From Coemansia sp. RSA 487 (lineage: Eukaryota > Kickxellomycota > Kickxellomycetes > Kickxellales > Kickxellaceae): a DNA stretch of 64,000 nt. The stretch spans positions 1 to 64,000 of the forward strand of contig JANBRJ010000019.1 of the NCBI GenBank assembly GCA_027577595.1. Reading direction: 5' to 3'. The translations under genes were made by a program, and so were the position numbers. Position 1 is the stretch's first letter. Each line of letters starts with the position of its first letter. Below, in pieces: positions 1 to 9,837 of this stretch. Under the pieces are notes generated by a model. It had not been told where the DNA came from. It ran no database searches and saw nothing but the letters and a program-made list of their open reading frames with translations.

Positions 1-976
1 TTGGAAAGATAGCGGTGCTGAAAGTACGGCAGCATTTGCCGGTGGCGGATATCAGCGTCCTTGTTGTCCTGCATAGAAGCATCGGTAAGCAACAAGTACA
101 ATACAAAGGAAAAAGTGTAATCGCGACTGTATAGGTATTAAACCCAGAGAAAAGTTGGAGTGCAACAATGGATGCACTGGGATTTAGCATGTAGCAAATG
201 CATATACTGGTCATTGTGATAGACTACGAGGTGAAATAGATGTTGGAACATACATATCTGCCGAGTTTGATGGTCAGCGCTAGCATGTGCAAGTACTCAA
301 CGGCCTTTTTATATACAAATGGTTTTGACCCGCTTTAATGACATTTTTATAACCATATCCTTGGGTCCAAAATAAAAAAGACAACAACCCAAATAAAATA
401 CTTTTTCTTGAACTTCTGCATATGAAGTAATTTTTTACAAAACACAGTTAAACTTTTTGTAGGTTTTGAACAATATATAGTGATGTTTCGATAATATGTT
501 TATATGAATGTCTGGTTGTTTTCCCATTCAAATAAAAGTTGCTGCTGACACAATTCTATATGCACATGCCCAAACGGTGTGAACTAATCCTGTCAAATAT
601 GGATACAAAATACTACCGAAACTGAGCAAAAAGTCGTATTTTTATGTCATCTAAAACCTTACATGTACACTGTAATTACAAGTAAACAAGACAATCAGCT
701 TTTTTTTTTAAAAAAAAGCACAAGGTAATCATCAGCAACTCAAGCGACATAGCTGCAGGTGCATTAAAAATCAAGCCACTTGTTCTACTCTATTAGTCAC
801 AACGGATGAGAATTCAGATAGACCTTGTGAAATACAGTATGCTAGGCGTTTTTCGTAACATATTGAGCTAAACGAGTGAATTCAAAAATATGATATTATA
901 TATTGTATTGTGTATTTATTTTAACTTTCTGGAATCCAGCATGCAATTTGGGTTAGAATCCGACTTGCTTTAGGAA
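1..976. other. AT-rich gene-free stretch
   Basis: I see no open frame with protein-like composition, no tRNA and no clear repeat. It holds short A and T runs only, for example a T run followed by an A run near 700-717. It lies upstream of the tRNA-Gln gene and is read here as intergenic. Confidence 0.6.
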
Positions 977-1049
977 GGTTCTATAGTGTAGCCGGTTATC
1001 ACAGCGGATTCTGATTCCGCTAACCCGAGTTCGAATCTCGGTAGGACCT
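977..1049 (+). tRNA. tRNA-Gln (CTG anticodon)
   Basis: A full cloverleaf can be drawn. The acceptor stem is GGTTCTA with TAGGACC (one G-T pair). The anticodon stem GCGGA/TCCGC encloses the loop TTCTGAT, so the anticodon is CTG and reads CAG. The T arm carries the standard TTCGAAT loop. The 5' part resembles yeast tRNA-Gln (start of type GGTTxTATAGTGTAG). There is no intron. A T run follows at once. It lies tail-to-tail with the YVC1-like channel gene. Confidence 0.95.
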
Positions 1050-1054
1050 TTTTT
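1050..1054 (+). terminator. Pol III T-run terminator of tRNA-Gln
   Basis: Directly after the discriminator base the sequence runs into T residues (six in a row counting 1049), followed shortly by a second, longer T run. This is the usual RNA polymerase III stop signal. Confidence 0.8.
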
Positions 1055-1167
1055 CTTATTTTTTTTAATGAAAATTATGCTCCAGTCCAAAAATTTACTA
1101 CTTTTGTAATTATTTGGTGAATAAGGCTAGCAATGAGTCTAACAAAAGGAAACGGCTTCAATTTGAA

Positions 1168-4122
1168 CTATTGCTCTTTTTTGGTGATAGGCTGAAGCAG
1201 TTGTGTAATAATGTCCAGCTTTTTGTCAATGTCAGACATTTTAGCTTCAAGATGAGCTATTCTTTTTTCCGTCATTGGTTCGGCATTAGAAACAGATCTG
1301 CCTTCAGCACTAGAAGGAACAACATTAGATGACTCTGCATTGTAGGGTTTGCAGTGTCGTTTCCACGTATCCATCAGTGCCATCCAACGCGACGATGGCT
1401 CGTTATCATTTGCAATTAAAGTAGGCGACTTGGCCAAGGTTCGTTGTGATAGACCTGTGTTAGGGTGCTGCTTGGAGAAAGTCGGGGAATGGCGATTGAA
1501 GGCAGTGCTTTGACTTGCAGATACCGTCTGTCTGTCCTCTGCATTATCGCTGTCATCATCGATCGCATCGGAGAACGCATATTCATCAATGTCGGCTTTG
1601 TGTATTTTAATCATGGCCAGTTCCTTTTCAGATAAACCGCACTCTGCGCGCAGTGAGCGTTGATGCACACCGGATCGCGCCTTCCACCATCTATTCAGAC
1701 GCTTAAATAGTCGGTACAGAACTAGGTGTGGCATGTAGGCGATAAGCAGAACAATGCTGCGGAAGAGGGCAAAGGAGCGGGGCGATATTTTTGTGGTCTT
1801 GCGTAGTGGCCAAAAGACCAATAGCTGCAATAGATTCAGCGGTGGAACGCACGGGTACGTTTGCTTAGCGCTGACATACTCGGTGATGCGCATGGTGTAA
1901 GCGAAGCAGAACTCTTGGGCAGAGTTTTGGCGGATCTCGACCATGCACTGGTTGATGACACCGATGAGAATGTTATACAGAATGAGCATCGACACGCCAA
2001 TGTACATGCTCATGACCACGTAGCCTACGTAGGGGCCGAACAGATCTGCATGGTCCCAGCCCAGTAGTGCAGAGCCAAAGAATATTTTTGTCATCAGGGC
2101 GCAGATGTTGCTGGCCTCCATGTCGTTGTGCCTTTTGCTTAGCGAGAAGAACGTCTGGAAGAATCCGGTGGTCATGACGACGAGAAGCGCAAAGAACAGG
2201 CTGGTGCCTGCGATGATCCGGCGCACTTGAATAATGATGGTGCCAAAGAACTCGAACTGGTCGAGGACTGCGAACAGGCGCGGCCAGAGCATCGATGCGT
2301 TCAGCGCAAATACATCGTACGCCTTGTCAAGATCGTCCTGCGACCCGGTATACAGGCTGCGCACGCGCAGCGCAAAGAAGGCAATGAATATCGCATATAT
2401 GGACACATCGAGAACATTCCACACGCTTTTCAAGTACACAGAGAGCCCGTTTTCACGGCATTGGCGGATCTCGTCGGCAATGTATGCAAGGGCGCACGTG
2501 TGAAGCACCACTTCTTGGACCGTCACTTGCTCGTGGCGCTCCAGCGAAACAAGCGTATAGAGCCAGAGGAAGAAGAAGGCGTGTACCATGGTCAAGATGT
2601 TTTCGAACATTGGGATGCGGAGGGGCTCCAGCGTATGTGCCAGCCATGTATCGAGCGAGCGTCTCCAGCGCTGCCCACGCGTGGCATATGGCGGCCGTGT
2701 AGGCGGCAAATGGTGAAGGCCCTCTGGATCAAGCGCTTCTTCGTCGGCCGTGTTAGCGCGGTGCACAAATGATATTCTGAGTATCGACGAGGATTTGCTC
2801 TCGAGGGATTCGCTGACGCACTTTTCCTTTAGACACACGCAACTGAAGCCTTTCCAGTGCACAGTGCCGTTCCAAAGCAAATGAACGACCTCGCCAACAA
2901 GTTTTTGCGCACAGAACCGCTTTGCTTCCGAGCGGATAGCAACTTCAAGGGCACGTTCGACAAGAATGCGCGTCCCACCTGACAGATATTCTTGCGAGAT
3001 TTCGCGGATAGGCGTAGCGTAGCCGCTGCTGCATCTCGACGACATTCCGGTGGACAGAGTGAATGCGGGGGACTCTGCTCCGCTGTGCTCCAGCGAAATG
3101 TCGCCTGCCTTTCCCAGACGGTACACGCGGACACGCTGGTCCCCAGAAAGGAGCGACATATGGCGCTCGCCCGAAATCATCGCCAAAAGAGCCAAGGCAT
3201 CGTCCTCTCGTGCCTGCAAATACGCATGCCTTCTGCGCGACACAGCGCTGTGCTGCTGATTGGGGGGCTCCTGCATTAAGGCAATTCCAACGCGCAGAGC
3301 ATCAACATCGATGGGCGTGTACTTTACGCAAAGCGCATCAACAAGGACCTGCTTGCCGAACTTGGACAGTGCCTTGGCGCAGATAATAGCCAGCGATTCT
3401 GCAACCTCCGCACGGCTCTGATGCAGCTCAGCCTGCGACTGTCCAGCACTCGCAAGAACCAGAAAGTAGTCCCTGTTGGCCAGCGCCGCATACATCATCG
3501 CAGCGCTGGGCAGCGGTCCGCCATCGTGGTTTGTTCCGTCCTCACGTGCCTCGCGCTTGCGCAAGGCTCGGCATGCATCATCTTTGACAGATGACTGTGT
3601 GTCGATGGCCTGAAGCGCACCGTCAACGGAGTCGACCAGCGACTGTGCATAGGTGCTGCGCTGGTGCCGCATATCGCCAGGCCTCCAGACGCCACAGCGC
3701 TCACGTACGGCTTGCCATAGAGGCGCGATCAGGTTGAGTTGCACGTCGGGTGAGTGGATTTGGCCTGGCGAAAGCACCACCCCCACGTACTCGAGAAGCA
3801 GGCGGCGGATCGTCAGGATCTCAAAAAACGCTGTCACTGGGTTGTGGTCGTTTGCTGTTTCGTATGCCGACGATGTAGAGGATCCAGATCCATCGGCTAC
3901 ATCTGGTGGTGGCTGCGTGTTGGCTGCTGCGGAGCCATACCCAGCCGCCTCGACCGACGCAAGCTCTTCCTCCTGGCTGCCTAGAAACAGAAGATGATCC
4001 AGGTTCTCGCCATTGGAAACGCCTGTTAGAGGAGTGGTTTCGGTGCTAGCAGCGGCTGACGTCCCGACTGTGTTTGTTCGTAATAGTAGTGATGCTTGTT
4101 GGTCAAATGGATATGCAGGCAT
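1168..4122 (-). CDS. YVC1: YVC1-like vacuolar TRP cation channel
   Basis: A 984-residue protein of the fungal Yvc1/TRP channel family, which in yeast releases Ca2+ from the vacuole under osmotic shock. The cytosolic N-terminal part holds the family-typical stretch near residue 98 (LTIRRLLLEYVGVVLSPGQ). A membrane block spans about residues 500-725, with hydrophobic segments such as HAFFFLWLYTLV, VLDVSIYAIFIAFFALRV and MYIGVSMLILYNILIGV, the last matching the pore-helix/S6 region. The C-terminal tail has an acidic cluster (about residue 845, DDDSDNAED) and ends in a short predicted coiled coil. The start is the ATG at 4122; the frame stays open ten codons further but only from a TTG. The vacuolar location is inferred from family. 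It is convergent with tRNA-Gln. Confidence 0.88.
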   Translation of the reverse strand: MPAYPFDQQASLLLRTNTVGTSAAASTETTPLTGVSNGENLDHLLFLGSQEEELASVEAAGYGSAAANTQPPPDVADGSGSSTSSAYETANDHNPVTAFFEILTIRRLLLEYVGVVLSPGQIHSPDVQLNLIAPLWQAVRERCGVWRPGDMRHQRSTYAQSLVDSVDGALQAIDTQSSVKDDACRALRKREAREDGTNHDGGPLPSAAMMYAALANRDYFLVLASAGQSQAELHQSRAEVAESLAIICAKALSKFGKQVLVDALCVKYTPIDVDALRVGIALMQEPPNQQHSAVSRRRHAYLQAREDDALALLAMISGERHMSLLSGDQRVRVYRLGKAGDISLEHSGAESPAFTLSTGMSSRCSSGYATPIREISQEYLSGGTRILVERALEVAIRSEAKRFCAQKLVGEVVHLLWNGTVHWKGFSCVCLKEKCVSESLESKSSSILRISFVHRANTADEEALDPEGLHHLPPTRPPYATRGQRWRRSLDTWLAHTLEPLRIPMFENILTMVHAFFFLWLYTLVSLERHEQVTVQEVVLHTCALAYIADEIRQCRENGLSVYLKSVWNVLDVSIYAIFIAFFALRVRSLYTGSQDDLDKAYDVFALNASMLWPRLFAVLDQFEFFGTIIIQVRRIIAGTSLFFALLVVMTTGFFQTFFSLSKRHNDMEASNICALMTKIFFGSALLGWDHADLFGPYVGYVVMSMYIGVSMLILYNILIGVINQCMVEIRQNSAQEFCFAYTMRITEYVSAKQTYPCVPPLNLLQLLVFWPLRKTTKISPRSFALFRSIVLLIAYMPHLVLYRLFKRLNRWWKARSGVHQRSLRAECGLSEKELAMIKIHKADIDEYAFSDAIDDDSDNAEDRQTVSASQSTAFNRHSPTFSKQHPNTGLSQRTLAKSPTLIANDNEPSSRWMALMDTWKRHCKPYNAESSNVVPSSAEGRSVSNAEPMTEKRIAHLEAKMSDIDKKLDIITQLLQPITKKEQ

Positions 4123-4637
4123 TGGGAGCAAATGTCCAGCAGAAACAAACAAAAAGCAGAGGCAAAATGAGGGGCAAAAGGGTATATGGTTAAAGTATCA
4201 GATGAATATAATATACAAGGAATACAATGACAGAAAATGTTTAAACAAGTAAACAAAGAAAAGGAAAAATAAAAGGAAAGAAAAGGAAAAGACTTTGTCT
4301 TGCCCATCGAAAGAGAGGCTTTCTCATTCCCCGTCAAAAATAAAAGACACATGGTGCAGAGAAGGTTAAAGCAAGACACGTGGTAAAATATACACATGGA
4401 GCCCTCTCATTTATAACACTAAATACGTCACCATGATGCTAAAAACTTGGTTCTTCTTCAAACACCAAAGTGATCGCGATCAAGCAAATGGATCATCATC
4501 GGTTTTCAAGAAAAATATGCTCAACAGGAGAGAAAAGAGAGGGAGATTCCTCTGTATCTTTTCAAATTTAAAAACACCTTGACTTTTTCATATTAGCATC
4601 GATATAATTAGATACAACCTACTCAGATTTATACGCA
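4123..4637. promoter_or_regulatory. Divergent promoter region, YVC1-like and small mitochondrial gene
   Basis: A 515-bp AT-rich spacer between two divergently transcribed genes, so it should carry both promoters. The stretch 4255-4300 is purine-rich on the plus strand. I see no unambiguous TATA box or conserved operator. Confidence 0.45.
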
Positions 4638-5123
4638 ATGAATTCGCTGACACGGAGACTTACAATAAGAGGAGGAGGCCAATGGACCACGAAGACAATA
4701 CGGCGGCTTTCGTCAGGTTGGACCAAACGAGGCTACTCAACACAGAATGAGGGAGACACGTATCTAGAATCAGCGAAGAAACAGCTGCGAGAGTACCATA
4801 ACTGGCGGCGGCACTTTGTATGGCCACAGGGGATGGTGCGTCAAATTCTACGCGACTACTCTCTCTGGTCGGCTCTAGCGCTCCTTGCATACTACAACCT
4901 GAGCAAGAGGCAGGAACGAGAAGAGTATGATGCCGAGACCTTTGTGTTTATGGACAATTTACAGGAAAGGATATACGGGCACGATCCGGACAACCGCCTG
5001 CTTAAAGGTACGATCTGGGAACACAAGAAGCAGGAAGAAGAGGAGCTTTTAAAGACATTAGAGGAATCAAACAAGCGTGGCAATAGCGATGGCCGTAAAA
5101 GAGGAACCGCTGTAATGTTTTGA
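4638..5123 (+). CDS. Small predicted mitochondrial membrane protein, function unknown
   Basis: A 161-residue protein that I do not recognise. Its first 40 residues are rich in Arg, Ser and Thr with no acidic residue, and end in RRLSSGWTKRGYST, which looks like a matrix presequence with a processing-peptidase R-x-Y/S site. One short hydrophobic segment (LWSALALLAYYNL, about residues 81-93) could cross the inner membrane. It is followed by a charged region and a Glu/Lys-rich tail. The start is the first ATG (4638). The length and layout resemble small assembly factors or accessory subunits of the respiratory chain, but no specific family can be claimed. It is convergent with RPB10, 64 bp away. 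Confidence 0.65.
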   Translation: MNSLTRRLTIRGGGQWTTKTIRRLSSGWTKRGYSTQNEGDTYLESAKKQLREYHNWRRHFVWPQGMVRQILRDYSLWSALALLAYYNLSKRQEREEYDAETFVFMDNLQERIYGHDPDNRLLKGTIWEHKKQEEEELLKTLEESNKRGNSDGRKRGTAVMF

Positions 5124-5187
5124 GCTCTGTTAATAAAAAACATATTTGACAAAAGTAAAATTGAAATAAAAAACACTTTTCCCCCCT

Positions 5188-5412
5188 CTATGCTCCAACA
5201 GTGTTCAAGTTTCTTTCCTGAGGATTGTACTGCAAGAGCTTCTCAATAAGGTCGACGTGAGTAAGCACCATACGCCGGCAGCAATAGCGCTTCAGGCCCA
5301 GTTCGTCGAGTGCCTCGCCATCGGAATATTCTTGTTCAATGAGCTCGAGATATTTCTCCCACTTGTTGCCGACGACCTTTCCGCAAGTAAAGCAACGAAC
5401 CGGAATAATCAT
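5188..5412 (-). CDS. RPB10: RNA polymerases I/II/III shared subunit RPABC5
   Basis: A 74-residue protein matching the extremely conserved Rpb10 zinc subunit shared by all three nuclear RNA polymerases. The signature [18 protein letters not shown] starts the protein. The zinc ligands are Cys7, Cys10, Cys44 and Cys45 (CFTC and YCCRRM). [14 protein letters not shown] closes the conserved core. The frame is open 52 codons upstream, but the conserved MIIPVRC fixes the ATG at 5412. A 17-nt A:T tract sits 24 bp upstream. Length is normal for the family (about 70 residues). No intron. Confidence 0.97.
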   Translation of the reverse strand: MIIPVRCFTCGKVVGNKWEKYLELIEQEYSDGEALDELGLKRYCCRRMVLTHVDLIEKLLQYNPQERNLNTVGA

Positions 5413-5435
5413 TTTGTTGGATTTAGCTGGTTTAC

Positions 5436-5452
5436 AAAAAAAAAAAAAAAAA
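5436..5452. promoter_or_regulatory. Poly(dA:dT) tract in RPB10 promoter
   Basis: Seventeen consecutive A residues on the plus strand, 24 bp before the RPB10 start codon. Such tracts commonly exclude nucleosomes in fungal promoters. The spacer 5413-5711 is shared with the divergent RRP15 gene, so the tract could serve both. Function is inferred from position only. Confidence 0.45.
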
Positions 5453-5711
5453 TCGATAAATACAGAGCAAGCAAAAGAACAAAACAATGCTGAAAAAAGT
5501 GGGCTTTTTTCTTTTGAACCAGCAGAAGAAAAATCGTGGTTTGATCCTGTAATTCCAGTGATCAGCAAGAGGTATATGCAAAAAAAAAAGTTGATGCCAT
5601 TTTTTATTTGCTTCTTTTTTCCATCATGCCTTTTTTTACTAATTTTTTCAGTGTACTGTAGAGATATTATTTTATTGTCATAAAGGCTTCAATTATAAAC
5701 AACAGCAAACA

Positions 5712-6344
5712 ATGGACACAGCAAAAAAGGCAAAGGGCGCATTCAAAAAGAAGGGCACGCTAACAGCCAAAGTTGAAAAACCGCAAAAAGTACCAGAAGA
5801 CAACAAGGACTCGCAAAGCGACGATGCAGTGATGCAAGAGGACGAGTCAGACGCATCGAGCATGAGTGGCGGCGACACAACCGACGCAGAGTCGGATTAT
5901 GAGGCAATGGCCAAGAAGCGCAAACAGGAGCTCAAAAAGAACAGAACCAAGACTGCTGAACCGGAGGAATTCGCCGACATCCTTTCGTCGATTCTAGCAC
6001 AGGATGCCCGCAGCGACTGGAAGGCGCCTATCATGGCCAAGGACAAGACGCGCGAGAGGATGATCAAAGAGGAGAAGCTGAACTACAGGGCGCGCAAGGC
6101 ACTGGCTGAGGAAAAGCGCTTGGTTCTCAGCAAGGACAGGGTTATCCCAACATTCGAGAGCATGAACTACGAGCGCGGCTTGCGGAAGGTGGCTACCAAG
6201 GGAGTTATCAAGCTCTTCAACGTGGTGAAGGCACAGCAGGCGGAACTCAGCACGATCAACGCTACGCAGACCACGCAGACTGAGAAGGTTTCTGAAATGT
6301 CAAAGTCAAAGTTCCTTGATCTTCTAAAGGCAAAGACGAGCTGA
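5712..6344 (+). CDS. RRP15: Ribosomal RNA-processing protein Rrp15
   Basis: A 210-residue protein of the Rrp15 family, a nucleolar factor needed for pre-60S ribosome assembly and 27S pre-rRNA processing. The N-terminal 75 residues are Lys-rich and then acidic (DDAVMQEDESDASSMSGGD). The conserved core runs from about residue 90 (FADILSSILAQD) through PIMAKDKTRERMIKEEK to GLRKVATKGVIKLFNVV near residue 170, the typical family order. The start is the first ATG (5712). It diverges from RPB10 across about 300 bp, a pairing of two growth-related genes that could share control. Confidence 0.9.
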   Translation: MDTAKKAKGAFKKKGTLTAKVEKPQKVPEDNKDSQSDDAVMQEDESDASSMSGGDTTDAESDYEAMAKKRKQELKKNRTKTAEPEEFADILSSILAQDARSDWKAPIMAKDKTRERMIKEEKLNYRARKALAEEKRLVLSKDRVIPTFESMNYERGLRKVATKGVIKLFNVVKAQQAELSTINATQTTQTEKVSEMSKSKFLDLLKAKTS

Positions 6345-6926
6345 TTTTTTATCGTTTAAATGTAATTGATCAAAAATCTAATGATCCTCCTTATGATCAT
6401 TAACCAATATTGCAAATTCACGGGAAAAAGTTGGTGAGATATTTATAAATGGGATAATATAATAGTTCAAAATGCAAGGGGTGCCGGGCACACAGAGTCC
6501 AGTGCCAGCGACATTCTGTGTGAGAGATGTGGATGCGCAGAAACAGGAAATATTTGGGATTTGTTGGACAGACAAACTATGCACTCTGCAGAAAATTGCA
6601 GCAGTTTAGCTGTTGTTTGAAGGTGCAGGCTCGGAGAATGGCAGGTGCAGGGCACATTTGCCTGCACGCCGGTCCAGCTCAGCTGCACTGTTCAGATGAA
6701 TTGGGCTTGATTGAAATCCCTTGAAAGAAGAAAGGACGACATTTGCAGCGCCTTGCTTGGCGTGTACAATGCGGTGTGTCCTTGTCTCTGCTTGTCCAGC
6801 TGGTCCTCTTTCCCTTGTCCTCGTTGTTCAAGCGGAAGTGCTTGCAAAAGCGTGGTAAGGGAGCGCCACCACAGCCATTATCTCATCCTTCTCCTCCCCA
6901 AAAAACACCAAACATTTTACTTGGTC
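6345..6926. other. Gene-free spacer between convergent genes
   Basis: It separates the 3' ends of RRP15 and the Byr4-like gene. The open frames here are short, lack protein-like composition and overlap one another. No RNA gene was recognised. Both transcripts should terminate here. Confidence 0.5.
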
Positions 6927-7762
6927 CTATGTCGACGAGGACTTTGGGAACCAGTGTCGAGCAAACGCCGCATAGTCGATGCTCTCACGGTGGTATGTCT
7001 CAATCTGGTCCTCAGTCAGTACAAAGCAGTTTCTATTGTTCTCGACACCAATTGCTTCTGACGCACTCCTCAGTCGACTCTTGTGCTGAATGGAGTCAAT
7101 GGGAAGGGGCTCCAGGGGCAAGTCTGTGATGTTCCAAAAGGGGTTTCCATGCGGCCCTCGTGTCTCCTCCTCGTTGGGGTCTATCCATCGCAGATTCTGC
7201 GGGTCGAATATTGGGCGTGCTCGCCTGCAAGCATCGCCATCCGCACTTTTGCTGCCAGCCACTCCAGCAATTGCTGCTGCCGCTGCCGCCGGAGAGATCA
7301 GCGCCGGCCGCCCTGCAGCCGTCGCATCCATCGCTATCGGCGACCTCGAGCTCTTTGGCCTAAGGCCGCCGCTGCCGTCGTTGATGTTGCTGTTTTTTGC
7401 TGGGCTGATGGGCTGGTGCCAGAATACTTTTTGGCTGTGGTCTGAGGTGATTGCGGCAGAGGCCACAGCATGGTCCGGTCCATCAATATCCATGTCCTCG
7501 GGCAGTGCTGGCACAAGGTTCGGGTTTCCTGCCCGTTGAGAGATCTTGCGCGCCAGCTTGTCGGTGTCGAGGGGCCGCTCGTTGCGAGCAACACCGCCGG
7601 AGCGGAGCTGGCGCTCTGATTCGGCGATAGCATTGGCAATGCGCGACCCTTCCTCTTCGTTTCCTATCCATATCCGCCTGACAGGATCGTACCGCATGCA
7701 TCCAATAACTAGAGGCTCAGTGGCACGCTGTGTGTTTCTAATAAGCATTGGCCGTCTTGTCG

Positions 7763-7796
<34 letters not shown>

Positions 7797-8579
7797 AGGT
7801 GGCTGCTGTATGTGGTGGTGCCTTTGGGTCTGTGTCTGTTGCTGCTCTTGCTTCTGCTGCCATTCAAGTAGCCTCTGTCTTGATGATGCAACCTTTTGCT
7901 GCCTGCGCGTGGGCCTTTCTCCGCCTGCGGCCATCAGGTTGAGGCCAAGCGTCGGCAGCTCTCTGGACGCAGCAGGCGGGACGAATGAGGTCATTGCGCG
8001 TGGTCTGGACACAGCAGACGTAGTGTACGAGGCTGGCGGGGTTGGCGTATAAGAGGTGGCTTTTATAGTAGGAGGCGGGGCACCTGACTCGGGCTTTTGG
8101 ACGCCGTGCTCAACAGCTGTTGCGCCTGACATAGTAATGTCCTCCAAGAGCACTTGGCCGTTGCTTGGGTTGGACCAGTCGAGGTCGCGCGGCCTTGGCG
8201 TTTTCCAATCTGCGAGCTGCCGGTCAAGCTCCTCCTCCTCCTCAGGGATCACCAAATCGTCGTAGTTGTCGTCCTCTGGCGTCTCAGCGTAGCGCTGCAG
8301 CAGGTCCCGTGTCGACGCAAATGACTTTGCCGGCGGTCGATTCATGGCCGCTGCTCTGGCTGGCTTGAGTGTGTGCAGGTTTGCTGGCAGCAGCGCCAGC
8401 GGCGAAAACGCCGTTGACGTCGGCAGCTGGGAACATGACCCGGCTTTGCCAAACTTTGGAAGCCCGGGAGGCTCCGTTGTCACGCTGTCGTCTATTATCA
8501 GGCCATAGTCGTCGTCTTCATCGTCCTCAGGGTGTTCGGCCCATTTGGAAAGCTTTTGTTCAAGATTTAGTTTGGGCAT
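6927..8579 (-). CDS. BYR4: Byr4/Bfa1-type subunit of the mitotic-exit GTPase-activating complex
   Basis: A 550-residue protein resembling S. pombe Byr4 and budding yeast Bfa1, the scaffold subunit that with Cdc16/Bub2 forms the GAP for the Spg1/Tem1 GTPase at the spindle pole body, holding back septation or mitotic exit. Acidic N-terminal repeats of the type PEDDxxDDLxI occur twice (about residues 16-30 and 96-110). The diagnostic block RPMLIRNTQ...LVIGCMRYDPVRRIWIGNEEE lies mid-protein, and a second degenerate copy (RPIFDPQNLRWIDPNEEE) lies nearer the C terminus. A polyglutamine run precedes the core. The protein is largely disordered. The start is the ATG at 8579. No intron is evident. Confidence 0.8.
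7767..7796. repeat. (CTG)10 microsatellite inside BYR4-like gene
   Basis: Ten perfect CTG units on the plus strand (CAG on the coding strand) encode a pure glutamine run. It sits in a Gln/His/Thr-rich linker before the conserved core, so length changes would be tolerated. Likely polymorphic between strains. Confidence 0.9.
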
Positions 8580-9837
8580 TGTGAGCGATAAAGTTATATT
8601 TGTTTAGCTGGAGAAAGGCAGAATAATAAAATGAGGTTGAATAAATGCAAAGAAATAATAACAGAATAAAGAAAGGTGTGTGTTTGAATATACAGGTTCA
8701 ATAGTAGGAGGAAGAAAGCATGTTTATAAAAAAAGAAAAATATAATAAATAAAGGAAACAAGACTTTTTGTGGACACAAGTGGCCTCAAGCTCAATCAGC
8801 CTCAAAAAAGAAAATAGAACAAACGCAAACTTGTTTTAAACTTTCGCACAATTTTCTTCGTCAATACAAGCTCGATTCTTTTTTTTCTTTTTTAAGGAGT
8901 CTGGCTGATGGGACGATAATATTGTTAAATACTCTGCGGCCAATGCACATAGATGCAAATTGGTACATGAGTTCCTCTGTTGTGAACCTTTAGTGCCAAA
9001 TCCCAGTGCACAGCCAATCGCAATATGCGGACCTTGAAAAAAAGGTACCTGATCAAAAACTAGGAACAAAAAAAAAGAAGGGATCTTGTCCGCCACCGCT
9101 CCTGCCTCCGCCGCTGCCCCCAAAAATGCACTCTGTTTTTAGAGTTCTCGTGTCAGCAAAGCCAAGCAGCTGATGTCTCACCTTGCGCATTGGCTGGATG
9201 CGTGTAAATCTTCCTATGGTCAAAAATGCTGAATTCTCCTTTCAAACAGAAGGTGTGTCAGGAGATCGCATGCGAGCTTCTGTCGCAGTGCCTGTTTTTG
9301 TACAGCAGTGGATGCATATGCACGAAATGCTCCCCCAGGCAATGCAATCGGCCCTGACACTTTCGTCACCAAACCACTTGTCAAATTGAACTGTGCGATT
9401 GAAGCAGGACATATGTATAATGGAATGTGACAAACTCTATTGGCTGCTGTCCGTTTTTATAGTCTGGGGTCTACAGCTCTTACTAGAGTTGGGTGCAGAT
9501 TTCTGGAACACCTGCTGTTGCTAATCATTGTGATCGTCTGAAACAGTGCATACTTTTCCCACGACACTGGGCAGACCTGCCCAAGCACCCAGATGCACAC
9601 ACGTCTTGGCTTTGGGTTCTGCCAGTATGAATGGACCCTTTTCCATACCGTGTTCAGCATTCAAACCATCCACCGTGGGATCTGCGGCTCAAACTGCTCA
9701 ACACAGAAACGATGTGCATTATAGTCCTTCTAACTTTGTGTGTCAGCTCATAAGGAGAGTTCACAAAGCACAAAAATGCACTTGCTTGTATTCAGCTCCT
9801 TTGATCTTCACTAAAAAACGGGAGCTATATGAGCTCT
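8580..9837. other. 1.26-kb gene-free spacer
   Basis: It lies between the start of the Byr4-like gene and the 3' end of THI20, both on the minus strand, so it holds the BYR4 promoter and the THI20 terminator. The open frames are short and low-quality. No tRNA or repeat was recognised. Confidence 0.5.

Noticed and set aside
5538-5560. GGTTTGATCC, considered as a Pol III B box
   Set aside because: No T stem, D arm or acceptor around it; chance match.
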